This document shows, in pieces, positions 21,801 to 28,188 of a stretch of DNA of 31,742 nt. Both the position numbers and the translations under genes were made by a program. The DNA lies in the IMG/VR virus record IMGVR_UViG_3300042350_005912, positions 1 to 31,742 of that record, one strand, 5' to 3'. The stretch is from a virus. The notes beneath the pieces were generated by a model that saw only the letters and a list, made by a program, of their open reading frames with translations, did no database searches and was not told the origin of the DNA. Within the stretch, counting starts at the first letter, position 1; every line of letters starts with the position of its first letter.

Positions 21801-24237
21801 TCTGATCGGCGGAGCGCTCCCGGTTCATCCGGCCCAGGTCGGTGATTACGGTGTGAGTAACCTTGGCCCCCACAGGCGGGGCCATCTCGACTACCAGGAT
21901 TTCCTCCTCAGGAACCCCCAGGTACCGGGCCAGGTCGTGGGAGTTGGCCGTAGCCGAGAGCATGATCCGGGTATCGAACTGAGTGAATCGGGTAGCCAGA
22001 TCATTCCAGGCGCTAATCACCAACTCCCCGAGGCCCGTTAGTCGAATGTCGCCCTTGGCTTTACCCTGGAGGATGTCCAGGGCCAGCAATACCGCATTGG
22101 CGGGACGAAGCTTGTCCAGGTTCTGGCTCAGGCGCTCCCGGTTAATTTCAAGGCCGCTCAGCCCGTCGGAAATCACCCCGTCGTAGAGGTTGGCAAAGAC
22201 TTCGGCATTGGTATCAGCCAGTCCTTGGCGCAGCGCATCGGTATCAACCACCGGCGCATCCTCAGGAACCAGAGCCAGAATATCGGCGTAACCAATCCCG
22301 TACCGGCCTAGGGTCTCAGGGGCCTTCATCCAGCCATCGCGCAGGGTGGTGTAGAAGAACGCCTCCCATTCCTTAGGCAAGCCCCCGACCGCCCCCTGGA
22401 GGTCGCACAGGGCACTATCAAAGGCCTCCCGGCTAAAGGTGCGTTCCTGAGTAAAGGCCCATTGATCAACCTCGTCTGCAATAGCGACGGTATTGGCGTA
22501 GGAAAATCCGGGCTCCCCATGGGAGGGGCCGGGGCCGGGTTCGGGGAGCTGGAGGGGGTGAATCCTAAAGGCCTGCTCCTGGAGTACCTTCCGCCGACCG
22601 ATCACCGCAGGGCACTTGCGCTCCTGCGGGCACCCCGCACAGGGCATACTCACCTCCGCCCCGGACGAAGTCGTTACCGTGGGGATTGTCACCCCCAGGT
22701 GCTGCGCCCGGTGGAATACCTCAGGGAATAAGCACGTTGGTTTGGTGTTAGCTTCCTCAGGCTTCTGTGCCAGTTTGAACCGGATCCGTCCATCGGGGAG
22801 CTGGTCCTTGATTAGGCCATGATTCTTACTCGGCACCGCATCTAGGGTAAGGAGCTTTGGATCGGGAGGGTTGTACTTTTCGGTAGCAACAAAGGCAACG
22901 GCCTTGCCGTGGAATACGGCCTCGGTAGTGGTCGGGGGTACCTCCAACCATGCCGCCGTCTGAGGGATTTCCCCGATCAGCATGTTGGTAACCTGGGTGG
23001 TCTTCCCTGCCCCAGTCCCGGAGGAGACCAGGATATTCTTTATCCCTACCTCCATCGCGGTATGGAGGATCGGCACCAAGTTCTCCCGCTCGGTGTAGGC
23101 GATTTTTACCCCAGGTATAGTTAGCATCTCCCGGGTCAATGCCGGGGAAGTTACCAACTCCTCCCAGGGCCATGCCTCCCGAACATCGTTGGGGTTTACC
23201 AGGGTTCCGGTAAAGCCAAAGTCCTCCGGCACAGGACTAAACCCCTGAGGAACTTTCTTGAGGAGGTAATCCAGGCCCAGCATCCGAGGCCCAGGCTTCG
23301 GCCCCCACACCGCCTCAAACCCTTGCTCGGTATACCGCCCCGAGGTCTGCGCCCAGGCCCTGGCTACTTCCTTGGGAACACCCGCGTTATAGGCCGCAAA
23401 CATAATGTTCCGGTAGGTGTACCAATCCTCCACAACCTCGGGGATATTAGGAATCAGGTTCAGCACCTTCGAGGCGGTATCAGCATCCACGCCCACCAGC
23501 AAACTCGCTTCACTGGCCTTAAGCGTCAGCTCCTCTAGCCTTGCCGCCGCCTCCAGCACCAGGTCCATCGGCACCGGTGAGGCCTCGGGATTGTATACAA
23601 AGAAATCCGCCTCGGTGTTGCCGTAGAAGGCATTGGTAATGCTCACCGTGGCCCGGTCGGTGCCCGGGATTTCCTGAAGAACCCGGAGAATTACCTGCTT
23701 AGCCAGGGCCGGATCTTCGACTACCACCGGCAACGGGATAATCAACCGGAACTTATCATGGATCCCATTCGGGGCGGCGGGCTCCGGCCTGCCGTGGCTC
23801 GGGGTGGTATAGCCCAGCACACAATGGGCCTTAACCAAGGGATGGGCCTGGGCCTCCTCCAGGGTGAACTCCCCGGAGTAGGCGTGGTTACCCTCCCAGA
23901 TTACTTCGTTGTCGATGTCGGCAATGACCCACGCCAAACACTCAAAGGCCCCGTCACTCCTCCAGGCCTTATTAAGCAGGGACATGTTAAGACCCCAACC
24001 CTTAGAGATAATCCCCCGGACCTCCTCCAGAGTCACCCCAACCTTGGGCCGCCAACCTTTGGCGACTTTCTTCTTGGCCTCGCCCTGGGGTTTGTTGCGC
24101 AGCCCAGGGTTATAGCTGAAATTAAACCCCCAATTTACCCCCGGTATATTGACAGGGCGAGTACCCGTGGGTAAGATAAAAGCATCTTGATCCGCAACTG
24201 CGGAATTAAGTGATATACTACTTACGAAGTCAGTCAT
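18841..24237 (-). CDS. Primase-helicase-DNA polymerase A fusion protein
   Basis: One frame of 1798 aa with AAGGAG before the ATG at 24237. An N-terminal archaeo-eukaryotic primase-like domain (CLAWVIADIDNEV; HDKFRLIIPLP; ITNAFYGNTEADFF) is followed by a PriCT-like helical domain. A helicase/ATPase has Walker A SSGTGAGKTTQV near residue 405, a cysteine cluster CAGCPQERKCP near 535, a Walker B-like IADEVDQ, LSATAN and an arginine segment QTNGRLR. A helix-turn-helix (TQSAIAELSKVSQSRVSNIL) lies near 1010. From about 1106 a family A polymerase follows: 3'-5' exonuclease (GLDIETFA; GHNLSFDLRFL; YAAKDAA), then motif A VIDLAAAHARI, motif B RDIAKTTFYSWLNGG and motif C YVHDEVD. All active-site residues seem present. 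It is the element's replicase. Confidence 0.85.
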   Translation of the reverse strand: MTDFVSSISLNSAVADQDAFILPTGTRPVNIPGVNWGFNFSYNPGLRNKPQGEAKKKVAKGWRPKVGVTLEEVRGIISKGWGLNMSLLNKAWRSDGAFECLAWVIADIDNEVIWEGNHAYSGEFTLEEAQAHPLVKAHCVLGYTTPSHGRPEPAAPNGIHDKFRLIIPLPVVVEDPALAKQVILRVLQEIPGTDRATVSITNAFYGNTEADFFVYNPEASPVPMDLVLEAAARLEELTLKASEASLLVGVDADTASKVLNLIPNIPEVVEDWYTYRNIMFAAYNAGVPKEVARAWAQTSGRYTEQGFEAVWGPKPGPRMLGLDYLLKKVPQGFSPVPEDFGFTGTLVNPNDVREAWPWEELVTSPALTREMLTIPGVKIAYTERENLVPILHTAMEVGIKNILVSSGTGAGKTTQVTNMLIGEIPQTAAWLEVPPTTTEAVFHGKAVAFVATEKYNPPDPKLLTLDAVPSKNHGLIKDQLPDGRIRFKLAQKPEEANTKPTCLFPEVFHRAQHLGVTIPTVTTSSGAEVSMPCAGCPQERKCPAVIGRRKVLQEQAFRIHPLQLPEPGPGPSHGEPGFSYANTVAIADEVDQWAFTQERTFSREAFDSALCDLQGAVGGLPKEWEAFFYTTLRDGWMKAPETLGRYGIGYADILALVPEDAPVVDTDALRQGLADTNAEVFANLYDGVISDGLSGLEINRERLSQNLDKLRPANAVLLALDILQGKAKGDIRLTGLGELVISAWNDLATRFTQFDTRIMLSATANSHDLARYLGVPEEEILVVEMAPPVGAKVTHTVITDLGRMNRERSADQNRRLKACLDAIKVRHQGPMAVAAYKSSYQKNPEVYQAADIQLTHGVDTIGSNVAEKAASLVSDGVQVPNLAAMTAEYTTLTGLVPLPGVVPVFYRQEAEGLPEGMALCWVGLESADEGLRAYIRQKVVTNQIQTNGRLRANLRPGEELHHYHTACYPVPYPIKVVQAAELSPDAAPRSQATAQKILAAIQTLASQGLTLTQSAIAELSKVSQSRVSNILKDLRKMASQGSLPQVLVELIEALKIIPSAYKYIYGLGIIAKPIQDKGLSPVSGKAVLPQILTPKITPEPSTENLMAKTKTQYSSPDQLALGTLLSAPTTPVAAKSELYTMLNPEDASYSAYLTALELAPRVGLDIETFAPGPKGTALDPITGRVRLIQLATDSGTYVVDLGGRYDDREAIAKAQAPFFATLKAILENPDTVILGHNLSFDLRFLRYQYGLQATRVVDTMIGAKVFYGDYGHDPDDPRAPKRPPVLPGGYSLACVAAEYLGEAVDKSQQKLDWGRPLEQAMLDYAAKDAAILIPLYEAIYNRYLDTAHPLHHPGLTAGWKLENEIIPVFIEIERAGLPVDAVGVATELAKIEALYSEVEAAWYKLYPSVSPTSNPQVTQALGLESSNAEVLQANKDKPGVLQIQQLRALNVLRNDLKYFQRSSESLGEGRIRTIYTSLTGTGRSSSGGTRVSNVFNNLQKVVNAPRAVLSDYDLTPVRSFVRPTEGKVMAVIDLAAAHARIAASEANDSLAIAAFQDPSIDTHSQVAAFIAQAQGLPWSWEYINEARKDKSNPDQAKAKNLRDIAKTTFYSWLNGGGPKRVQGSILEETGVAPSLDDCKLALAGCRNLFSGIEGFITKRVNRINAKPIALGGRLFGVNATSDGFRLTLPMMPDDYGKFEVARNEAIASTWSRIEATAMKRAVLAVSQLAKANPQWGLEIINYVHDEVDVLVDSAMAEEAITQVRDTVGDAFAGVLRNGCPDGREEFWGKLVVSSWADK
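18968..18981. repeat. TCCGC-N4-GCGGA palindrome inside the polymerase gene
   Basis: TCCGC-CATC-GCGGA (18968-18981), read through in frame near the C-terminus of the polymerase. Confidence 0.85.
20920..20934 (-). promoter_or_regulatory. Internal translation start for the polymerase part
   Basis: Codon 1106 is ATG (20922-20920) preceded by ACGGAGAACCTC, a good ribosome-binding site 7 nt away. From here the protein would be MAKTKTQYSSPDQ..., 693 aa, the normal size of an exonuclease-polymerase. It may allow separate production of the polymerase. Confidence 0.6.
20980..21060 (-). repeat. Long element R, copy 2 (in frame inside the fusion gene)
   Basis: On the minus strand TATAAATATATATATGGAC, TAGGAATAAT, then CCCATACAGGACAAGGG. 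It is the same element as copies 1 and 3. It encodes YKYIYGLGIIAKPIQDKGL in the linker between the helicase-HTH part and the polymerase, about 60-140 nt before the internal start. Confidence 0.75.
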
Positions 24238-24694
24238 TACTGACTCCTTTTGGTGATACCACTAACTGGGGCAGTTGGAAAATCATGGTTGGCAATCCGC
24301 GATTTTTACTTGATTGAACTGGGCAGTAGGTGAAGTCCTTAGCTGGTAACTAGGTTCTTCACAAAGCATATAAAAACATTCAAAGGGCTGGGGTTTACCC
24401 CGGCCTTTTGCTTTTGTTTTCATGCGTGGGTATAGGATACCCGATCAGCGATAAAAATCCAAGCTTCTTGATCTAAGCGTACCCTGAGCATTTTTACTTA
24501 CTCCTTCTTGGCTCCAGTAACCTTGTTAACCATACCCGGGTTTTACCCCAGTCTCATTAACAGTCTCATGAGACTCAACGCTGGAATCCCTTAAAACTCG
24601 TTGTATACAGTCGGAGGGCTTTAACAAAAAAGCTGTATACATTAACCATTTAATTTTCAGCTCCTTTGGGGCCTAGATATTTTGTAATAATTCT
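24238..24694. promoter_or_regulatory. Palindrome-rich non-coding control region
   Basis: No gene is seen in these 457 nt. The region holds GGGTAT-AGG-ATACCC (24428-24442), the 14-bp palindrome AGTCTCATGAGACT (24562-24575) with a half site AGTCTCATTA at 24550, and the inverted pair TGTATACAG / CTGTATACA (about 24602-24642). A bidirectional terminator is at 24382-24409. The location upstream of the replicase gene makes an operator cluster or origin plausible. Confidence 0.6.
24382..24409. terminator. Bidirectional terminator
   Basis: AAAGGGCTGGGG, loop TTTA, CCCCGGCCTTTT: a 12-bp stem with one G-T wobble. On the minus strand it would end the transcript of the 24695-25279 gene. Confidence 0.75.
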
Positions 24695-25279
24695 TTACAT
24701 TGGGGTTCCTTGGGTGAGTTTGGACTTGAGCAACTTCCACCAGCCCAGATCGGTGATGCCGACCATGGTGTGCTGAGTCCTGATACCGGCCTGGGGCCGA
24801 CTGCCGTAGAGGAGACCTCGTTCCTTGCCTTGGCGGAGACTACGGGAGAGGCTCTGGATGCACACCCCAGGCAATGCCAAGGGCCAATCAGCCAGTTCAG
24901 ATCCGGGGTGGAGGTTCTTGGCAACCAGCTCCACCAACTGGATCTGGCGCTTAGAAACCTTGGTGGCCTTCTCCAGCGGAGTAAAGGTTTTTTCTAGCTC
25001 CCGGACTACCATCGCGGTCGCTTCATGGGATAGGTCGGCGCAGATTGCCGCCACCCAGGTTGTTGCTTCGGACTCCTCCAGGCCCCAAACCGTAAAGAAA
25101 CTCCTCAGGCTAAACCGCCCCCGGTACCGGGGTTCGTGCTTAGCTTTGACCATCACCACGCGCTGGAGAACCTGGCCGTTACCTAGGACCGCCCCCTGGG
25201 GGTAGTCGTAGGTGATTTCTTTGGCCTGGGGCCGGGAGGTGGACTGGGTAATCTTGGCTCGGGGTGCGGTCATGACCAT
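24695..25279 (-). CDS. Putative DNA-binding regulator (194 aa)
   Basis: The product has a basic N-terminus, an extended middle (RRFSLRSFF-like, 'GLEESEATTWVAAICADLSH'), then VSKRQIQLVELVAKNLHPGS and LSRSLRQGKERGLLYG. The last part, with a helix-turn-helix feel and a basic GLLYGSRP wing, resembles a winged helix. This is a pattern impression, not a family match. It faces the palindrome-rich region 24238-24694 with its 3' end, and lies between the replicase gene and the RHH-ParA pair, a common place for replication or partition regulators. The first ATG at 25279 has a weak AGG; another in-frame ATG lies 6 nt on. Confidence 0.5.
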   Translation of the reverse strand: MVMTAPRAKITQSTSRPQAKEITYDYPQGAVLGNGQVLQRVVMVKAKHEPRYRGRFSLRSFFTVWGLEESEATTWVAAICADLSHEATAMVVRELEKTFTPLEKATKVSKRQIQLVELVAKNLHPGSELADWPLALPGVCIQSLSRSLRQGKERGLLYGSRPQAGIRTQHTMVGITDLGWWKLLKSKLTQGTPM

Positions 25280-25330
25280 GGCAGAAACCTGAATAGTTGC
25301 TCGGTAAGCAAACAGTCAAAGGGTAAAACC

Positions 25331-25537
25331 TTAGGAAGGTCTGGGGTTAGGATGCCCCGAGGGTTGGTCCTGGACTAGATCAGTGGACTGGATGGGGGCT
25401 CGCTCTAGGTTTTCTCCCCAAAGTGCCCTTAGTCCCATCCGACAAACTTCCGCTTGGCTAACGCCTAATTGTTTTGCCGCAGCCTCTACGGTTATGGCGT
25501 ATTTATCTGTTAGGTTGATTCGGGTTACTTGAGCCAT
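25331..25537 (-). CDS. Ribbon-helix-helix-like small regulator
   Basis: The 68-aa product begins VTRINLTDKYAITVEAAAKQ, then LGVSQAEVCRMGLRALWGEN. The short beta strand, two helices and the 'G.S.AE..R.GL..L' second helix are those of CopG/ParG-type RHH proteins, which bind DNA as dimers. The C-terminal 25 residues are Pro/Asp-rich and likely disordered. It is divergent from parA, separated by about 220 nt that contain a large inverted repeat (25562-25594) and direct repeats, so it may bind there to repress parA or to act as the centromere-binding partner. Start ATG at 25537. Confidence 0.7.
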   Translation of the reverse strand: MAQVTRINLTDKYAITVEAAAKQLGVSQAEVCRMGLRALWGENLERAPIQSTDLVQDQPSGHPNPRPS

Positions 25538-25561
25538 GGGGCTTACTCAGAGGAAATAAAC

Positions 25562-25594
25562 GGCTACCGCCAAGGTACTCCGTTGCCGGTAGCC
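25562..25594. promoter_or_regulatory. Large inverted repeat between the RHH gene and parA
   Basis: GGCTACCG (25562-25569) pairs with CGGTAGCC (25587-25594), with nearly matching inner bases. It has no T-run, so an operator or centromere site is more likely than a terminator. Confidence 0.55.
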
Positions 25595-25732
25595 CGCGCC
25601 AGTTCATCACGTAGGTTTATTATACTACGAAACTTCGGAACTACCCTAGTGAGTAAGTTAAGAAGTCGAATCTTTATATTTGTCGCGGAAGTTTGGAACT
25701 GCGGTAGGGTAGGAGTTTGGATAATGGTTTAT

Positions 25733-25746
25733 TCCGCCATGGCGGA
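25733..25746. repeat. TCCGC-N4-GCGGA palindrome just before parA
   Basis: TCCGC-CATG-GCGGA, ending 12 nt before the parA start. Confidence 0.85.
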
Positions 25747-25757
25747 AGGAAAGGGTC

Positions 25758-26396
25758 TTGAGTAAGGGGTTAGTGATTTCGGTAATTAACGGCAAGGGAG
25801 GGAGCGGCAAGACCACGACGGCTCTGGCCCTGGCTGCTTGCCTGGGGGAACGTCTGGGGAAGGTGCTGCTAGTCGATGCCGACCCCCAGGGGAGTGCGGC
25901 GTGGGTGGCTCAAGGGATGGCGGAGACCGGCCTCTTTGATCTGGCCCAAGAAACTAATCCCCAGGTCTTGGCGCAGCTCCGCCAGGTGGCAAGTTACTCC
26001 GCCCTGGTCGTGGATACGCCCCCGGCCCTGGCCGATAGCACCTTGACGCTGGTTGCCAAACTAAGTGATTTCCTGGTACTGCCTGCGAGCCCTTCGCCGT
26101 TGGACCTGCGGGAACTGACCCGGACGATCCAAGGCTTAATTCTCCCCACCCAGGTTCCTTACCGGGTGCTGCTGTGCCGGGTGGATACGCGACGGCGGAT
26201 CGAAGCTATCCAGATTCAGTCTCAGCTCCGTAGTTCGGGAGTGCGGATCTTTGATACGGTGATAAGGTCTCGGGTAGCCTTGGAGCGATTCATCGTTGAG
26301 GGGGTGCCCTTGACTCAGTACCCAGGGGCTCGACCTTCGGCGGAGGAATACCGCAAAGTACTCGACCAGATCCAGGCCGATCTTACCCCCGGATAA
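25758..26396 (+). CDS. parA: ParA-type partition ATPase
   Basis: The 212-aa protein reads VISVINGKGGSGKTTTALAL with the deviant Walker A GKGGSGKTT near residue 13, VLLVDADPQGSAAW (motif A'), SALVVDTPPALADS (Walker B) and LVLPASPSPLDLRE. It is a short ParA without an N-terminal HTH, as in type Ib partition systems, where a small RHH partner binds the centromere. It uses a TTG start at 25758 with GGAAAGG upstream; a GTG at 25773 is the alternative. Two candidate partners flank it, the RHH protein at 25331 and the protein at 26500. It shows that the element, or part of its life cycle, is maintained as a plasmid. Confidence 0.9.
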   Translation: MSKGLVISVINGKGGSGKTTTALALAACLGERLGKVLLVDADPQGSAAWVAQGMAETGLFDLAQETNPQVLAQLRQVASYSALVVDTPPALADSTLTLVAKLSDFLVLPASPSPLDLRELTRTIQGLILPTQVPYRVLLCRVDTRRRIEAIQIQSQLRSSGVRIFDTVIRSRVALERFIVEGVPLTQYPGARPSAEEYRKVLDQIQADLTPG

Positions 26397-26407
26397 TTAT
26401 TAGTTTC

Positions 26408-26490
26408 CCTTCTAAATATATATAAGGACTAGGAATAATCCTCAACGCCTTACAGGGCAAGGGTTACAGCTGATTTTTGAACTACCCCAG
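26408..26490 (+). repeat. Long element R, copy 3
   Basis: TCTAAATATATATAAGGAC, TAGGAATAAT, GCCTTACAGGGCAAGGG, ending in ACTACCCC. It is the inverted counterpart of copy 1 at 3822-3908. It occupies the whole gap between parA and its downstream partner, 10 nt before the 26500 start. Confidence 0.85.
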
Positions 26491-26499
26491 GGAGGGGCC

Positions 26500-26847
26500 A
26501 TGGCGACTCGAAAAATTACCGATATTCTGGCCCAGGAACTAACCCCGGAGGAGCCCCCTGTTACCCCCGAGACTACTCCCAACGTAGAAGCCCCGGACGA
26601 TGCTCCACCGCCAGGAACACCTAAGTATTTAACCCTAGAGCGCAAAGATACTCGCCTCCGCCCAGGCCAACTCGAGGAACTCGGTAAGATTACCCGCAAG
26701 CTCAACCGCCGTCGCAAAGGTGCCGGGGAGCGCATCACCGACAACACCTTGATCCGCCTCGGGGTGGACCTGGTCCTAGCCCGGGCCGGGGACTTGGCTG
26801 GCTGCACAGAGGAGGAACTTCGTCAGAGCTTGGGGCTGGAGGACTAG
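26500..26847 (+). CDS. ParA-linked small partner protein
   Basis: The ATG at 26500 has GGGAGGGG just upstream. The 115-aa product has a Pro/Glu-rich disordered N-terminus (about residues 15-45), a basic middle (LERKDTRLRPGQLEELGKIT, RKLNRRRKGAGERITDNTLI) and a helix RLGVDLVLARAGDL. The C-terminal 'R.T.N..IR.GVDLVL' resembles the RHH helix pair of plasmid partition partners. It is 104 nt from parA with element R in between, so it is the best candidate ParB-like centromere-binding protein. The disordered N-terminus would suit contact with ParA. Confidence 0.7.
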   Translation: MATRKITDILAQELTPEEPPVTPETTPNVEAPDDAPPPGTPKYLTLERKDTRLRPGQLEELGKITRKLNRRRKGAGERITDNTLIRLGVDLVLARAGDLAGCTEEELRQSLGLED

Positions 26848-26928
26848 GGATAGTGGTAAGCAACCCAGAATATAAGACTAAGGCACTAGATATAGACTTA
26901 TTTTTGGATTTTACTTGGTAAAATAGTA

Positions 26929-26945
26929 CATAGTTTCCAACTATG
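26929..26945. promoter_or_regulatory. Operator-like palindrome
   Basis: CATAGTT-TCC-AACTATG (26929-26945), ending 8 nt before the start at 26954. The upstream stretch is AT-rich (26870-26925), suitable for a promoter. Confidence 0.55.
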
Positions 26946-26953
26946 GTTTTACT

Positions 26954-27283
26954 ATGTCCAGGCAACGTGTTTTCCAAAGTCGGTTGGAGGCACACCAAAC
27001 TGAATTTATCGAGGTTGTGCTTCAGATTAGAGGGTCTTTATGCGCCACTAACTGGAGTATGTTTATTCACAACTTTTTCGACGTATTGGGCATTAAGCTC
27101 CCCCTAGGTACCCTACAAAAGTTGGGGGCCTCGTATACCCTGAGTAATTCGCCTAATCCTGAGCTGATTTACCTTCTAACCCGGCCTAGGCTGTTTTGCT
27201 TCCCTAATAGGGAGGTGATCACCTTTGAGAGTATGTATGAGGTTTACTTCGGAGACCGTAGTCAAAACGGAGATTTACTATGA
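26954..27283 (+). CDS. Unknown protein, first of a tandem paralogue pair (109 aa)
   Basis: The protein ends LFCFPNREVITFESMYEVYF, GDRSQNG. It aligns along most of its length with the next gene product: W..F...F....G..L...TLQ.....Y...N.P.PEL.Y.L.....LF.FPN.E.(I/V)TF.S.YEVYFGDR...G. I do not recognise the family. The conserved aromatic FPN...TF.S.YEVYFGDR block looks like a structural core rather than a catalytic site. A palindrome directly upstream may control it. The next gene begins in a 4-nt ATGA overlap. The codon use (more AT) differs from the GC-rich block before it, which may mean recent acquisition. Confidence 0.65.
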   Translation: MSRQRVFQSRLEAHQTEFIEVVLQIRGSLCATNWSMFIHNFFDVLGIKLPLGTLQKLGASYTLSNSPNPELIYLLTRPRLFCFPNREVITFESMYEVYFGDRSQNGDLL

Positions 27284-27669
27284 GAGTTATTTCCTCAGTA
27301 CCAGACTTAAAAGACCCGCAGAATACTAATTTAGCCACCCACCCCAGAGACCAACAGAATAGTAAGTTACCTACCCATCCCGAGGCTCTATCTGCGCTAT
27401 TTTTAGACCTTAAAGCTCAATTAGGTGCGGCGAGCTGGGTAGACTTTCACTGCACGTTCAAGGAAAAGACTGGGTTATCCCTCAGCTATACAACTTTGCA
27501 ATCCATGGCCCCGCGATACCGCAAAGCTAACGCCCCACCGGTGGAGCTTTGTTACATGCTGGGCAAGTCCGGCCTATTCAAATTCCCTAACGGGGAGCCC
27601 GTGACCTTTGCCAGCTTCTACGAGGTTTATTTTGGAGACCGCCATGCTGACGGCACCTACCCAGGTTGA
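27280..27669 (+). CDS. Unknown protein, second of a tandem paralogue pair (129 aa)
   Basis: The ATG overlaps the previous TGA (ATGA). The first 35 residues are a low-complexity tail rich in Pro, Asn and Gln with two similar segments (NTNLATHPRDQQNSK and then LPTHPEALSA). The rest, SWVDFHCTFKEKTGLSLSYT, TLQSMAPRYRKANAPPVELC and FPNGEPVTFASFYEVYFGDR, matches the previous gene. It shares the GDR.(A/Q).G end. No known family. The duplication with an added tail suggests the pair forms a hetero-oligomer or has split functions, which is inference. The next start lies inside this gene's end. Confidence 0.65.
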   Translation: MRVISSVPDLKDPQNTNLATHPRDQQNSKLPTHPEALSALFLDLKAQLGAASWVDFHCTFKEKTGLSLSYTTLQSMAPRYRKANAPPVELCYMLGKSGLFKFPNGEPVTFASFYEVYFGDRHADGTYPG

Positions 27670-28174
27670 GGCTCAACACCCTCCCCTCCGAGTCCTGGAC
27701 CCGGCCCTGGCCCCCACGGTGTGGATCGGCATTGACTATGCCGGGTTTGCCCCAGGGGTCTACCTGAGGATGGCCGAGGTCTTGGCCCATGGCCTGGACA
27801 ATGATGGTCGGGGCCGGTTACCTCGAACCTTGAAGCTGGTCTTAGACGGGTCTCTGGTCTCGGCTCTTAATGCCATCCTGCTCCATCCCGCCATGGCGGG
27901 AGCAAAGCTTACTAAGGCCATTGATAAGGCCCTGGCTAAAGACAAGGAAGTATCGGCCTTGAACTATGCCAAGGCCTTATTCACCGCTGCCAAGACCGGG
28001 GTCGAGGTAGCCCCGGGCCATGTCCTGGGGACATTGCAGATCGGCTCCAAGCTGGAAACCATTTACTCCGCCATGGTGCCGACTTCGGACCAAGTGTTTC
28101 AGTGTACCGGCCAAGAATTTAATATCCTCTTCGCCCTGGCGGAGGAAGTGTTCCCGGTGCCGGACTGTACCTAA
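27644..28174 (+). CDS. Hypothetical protein (176 aa)
   Basis: The start is the ATG at 27644 (MLTAPTQVEAQHPPLRVLDP), with GGAG 7 nt upstream; it overlaps the previous gene's end by 26 nt, indicating coupling. The protein has a Pro-rich lead, a strand VWIGIDYAGFAPGVYLRM, and helices with LLHPAMAGAKLTKAIDKALA and SALNYAKALFTAAKTGVEVA. It ends acidic with a single C-terminal CT. No family was recognised. It precedes the HWRRGHWRR protein by 14 nt. The CCCGC-CATG-GCGGG variant of the repeat palindrome lies within it (27887-27900). Confidence 0.6.
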   Translation: MLTAPTQVEAQHPPLRVLDPALAPTVWIGIDYAGFAPGVYLRMAEVLAHGLDNDGRGRLPRTLKLVLDGSLVSALNAILLHPAMAGAKLTKAIDKALAKDKEVSALNYAKALFTAAKTGVEVAPGHVLGTLQIGSKLETIYSAMVPTSDQVFQCTGQEFNILFALAEEVFPVPDCT

Positions 28175-28188
28175 GGAGATTTAGTCCC

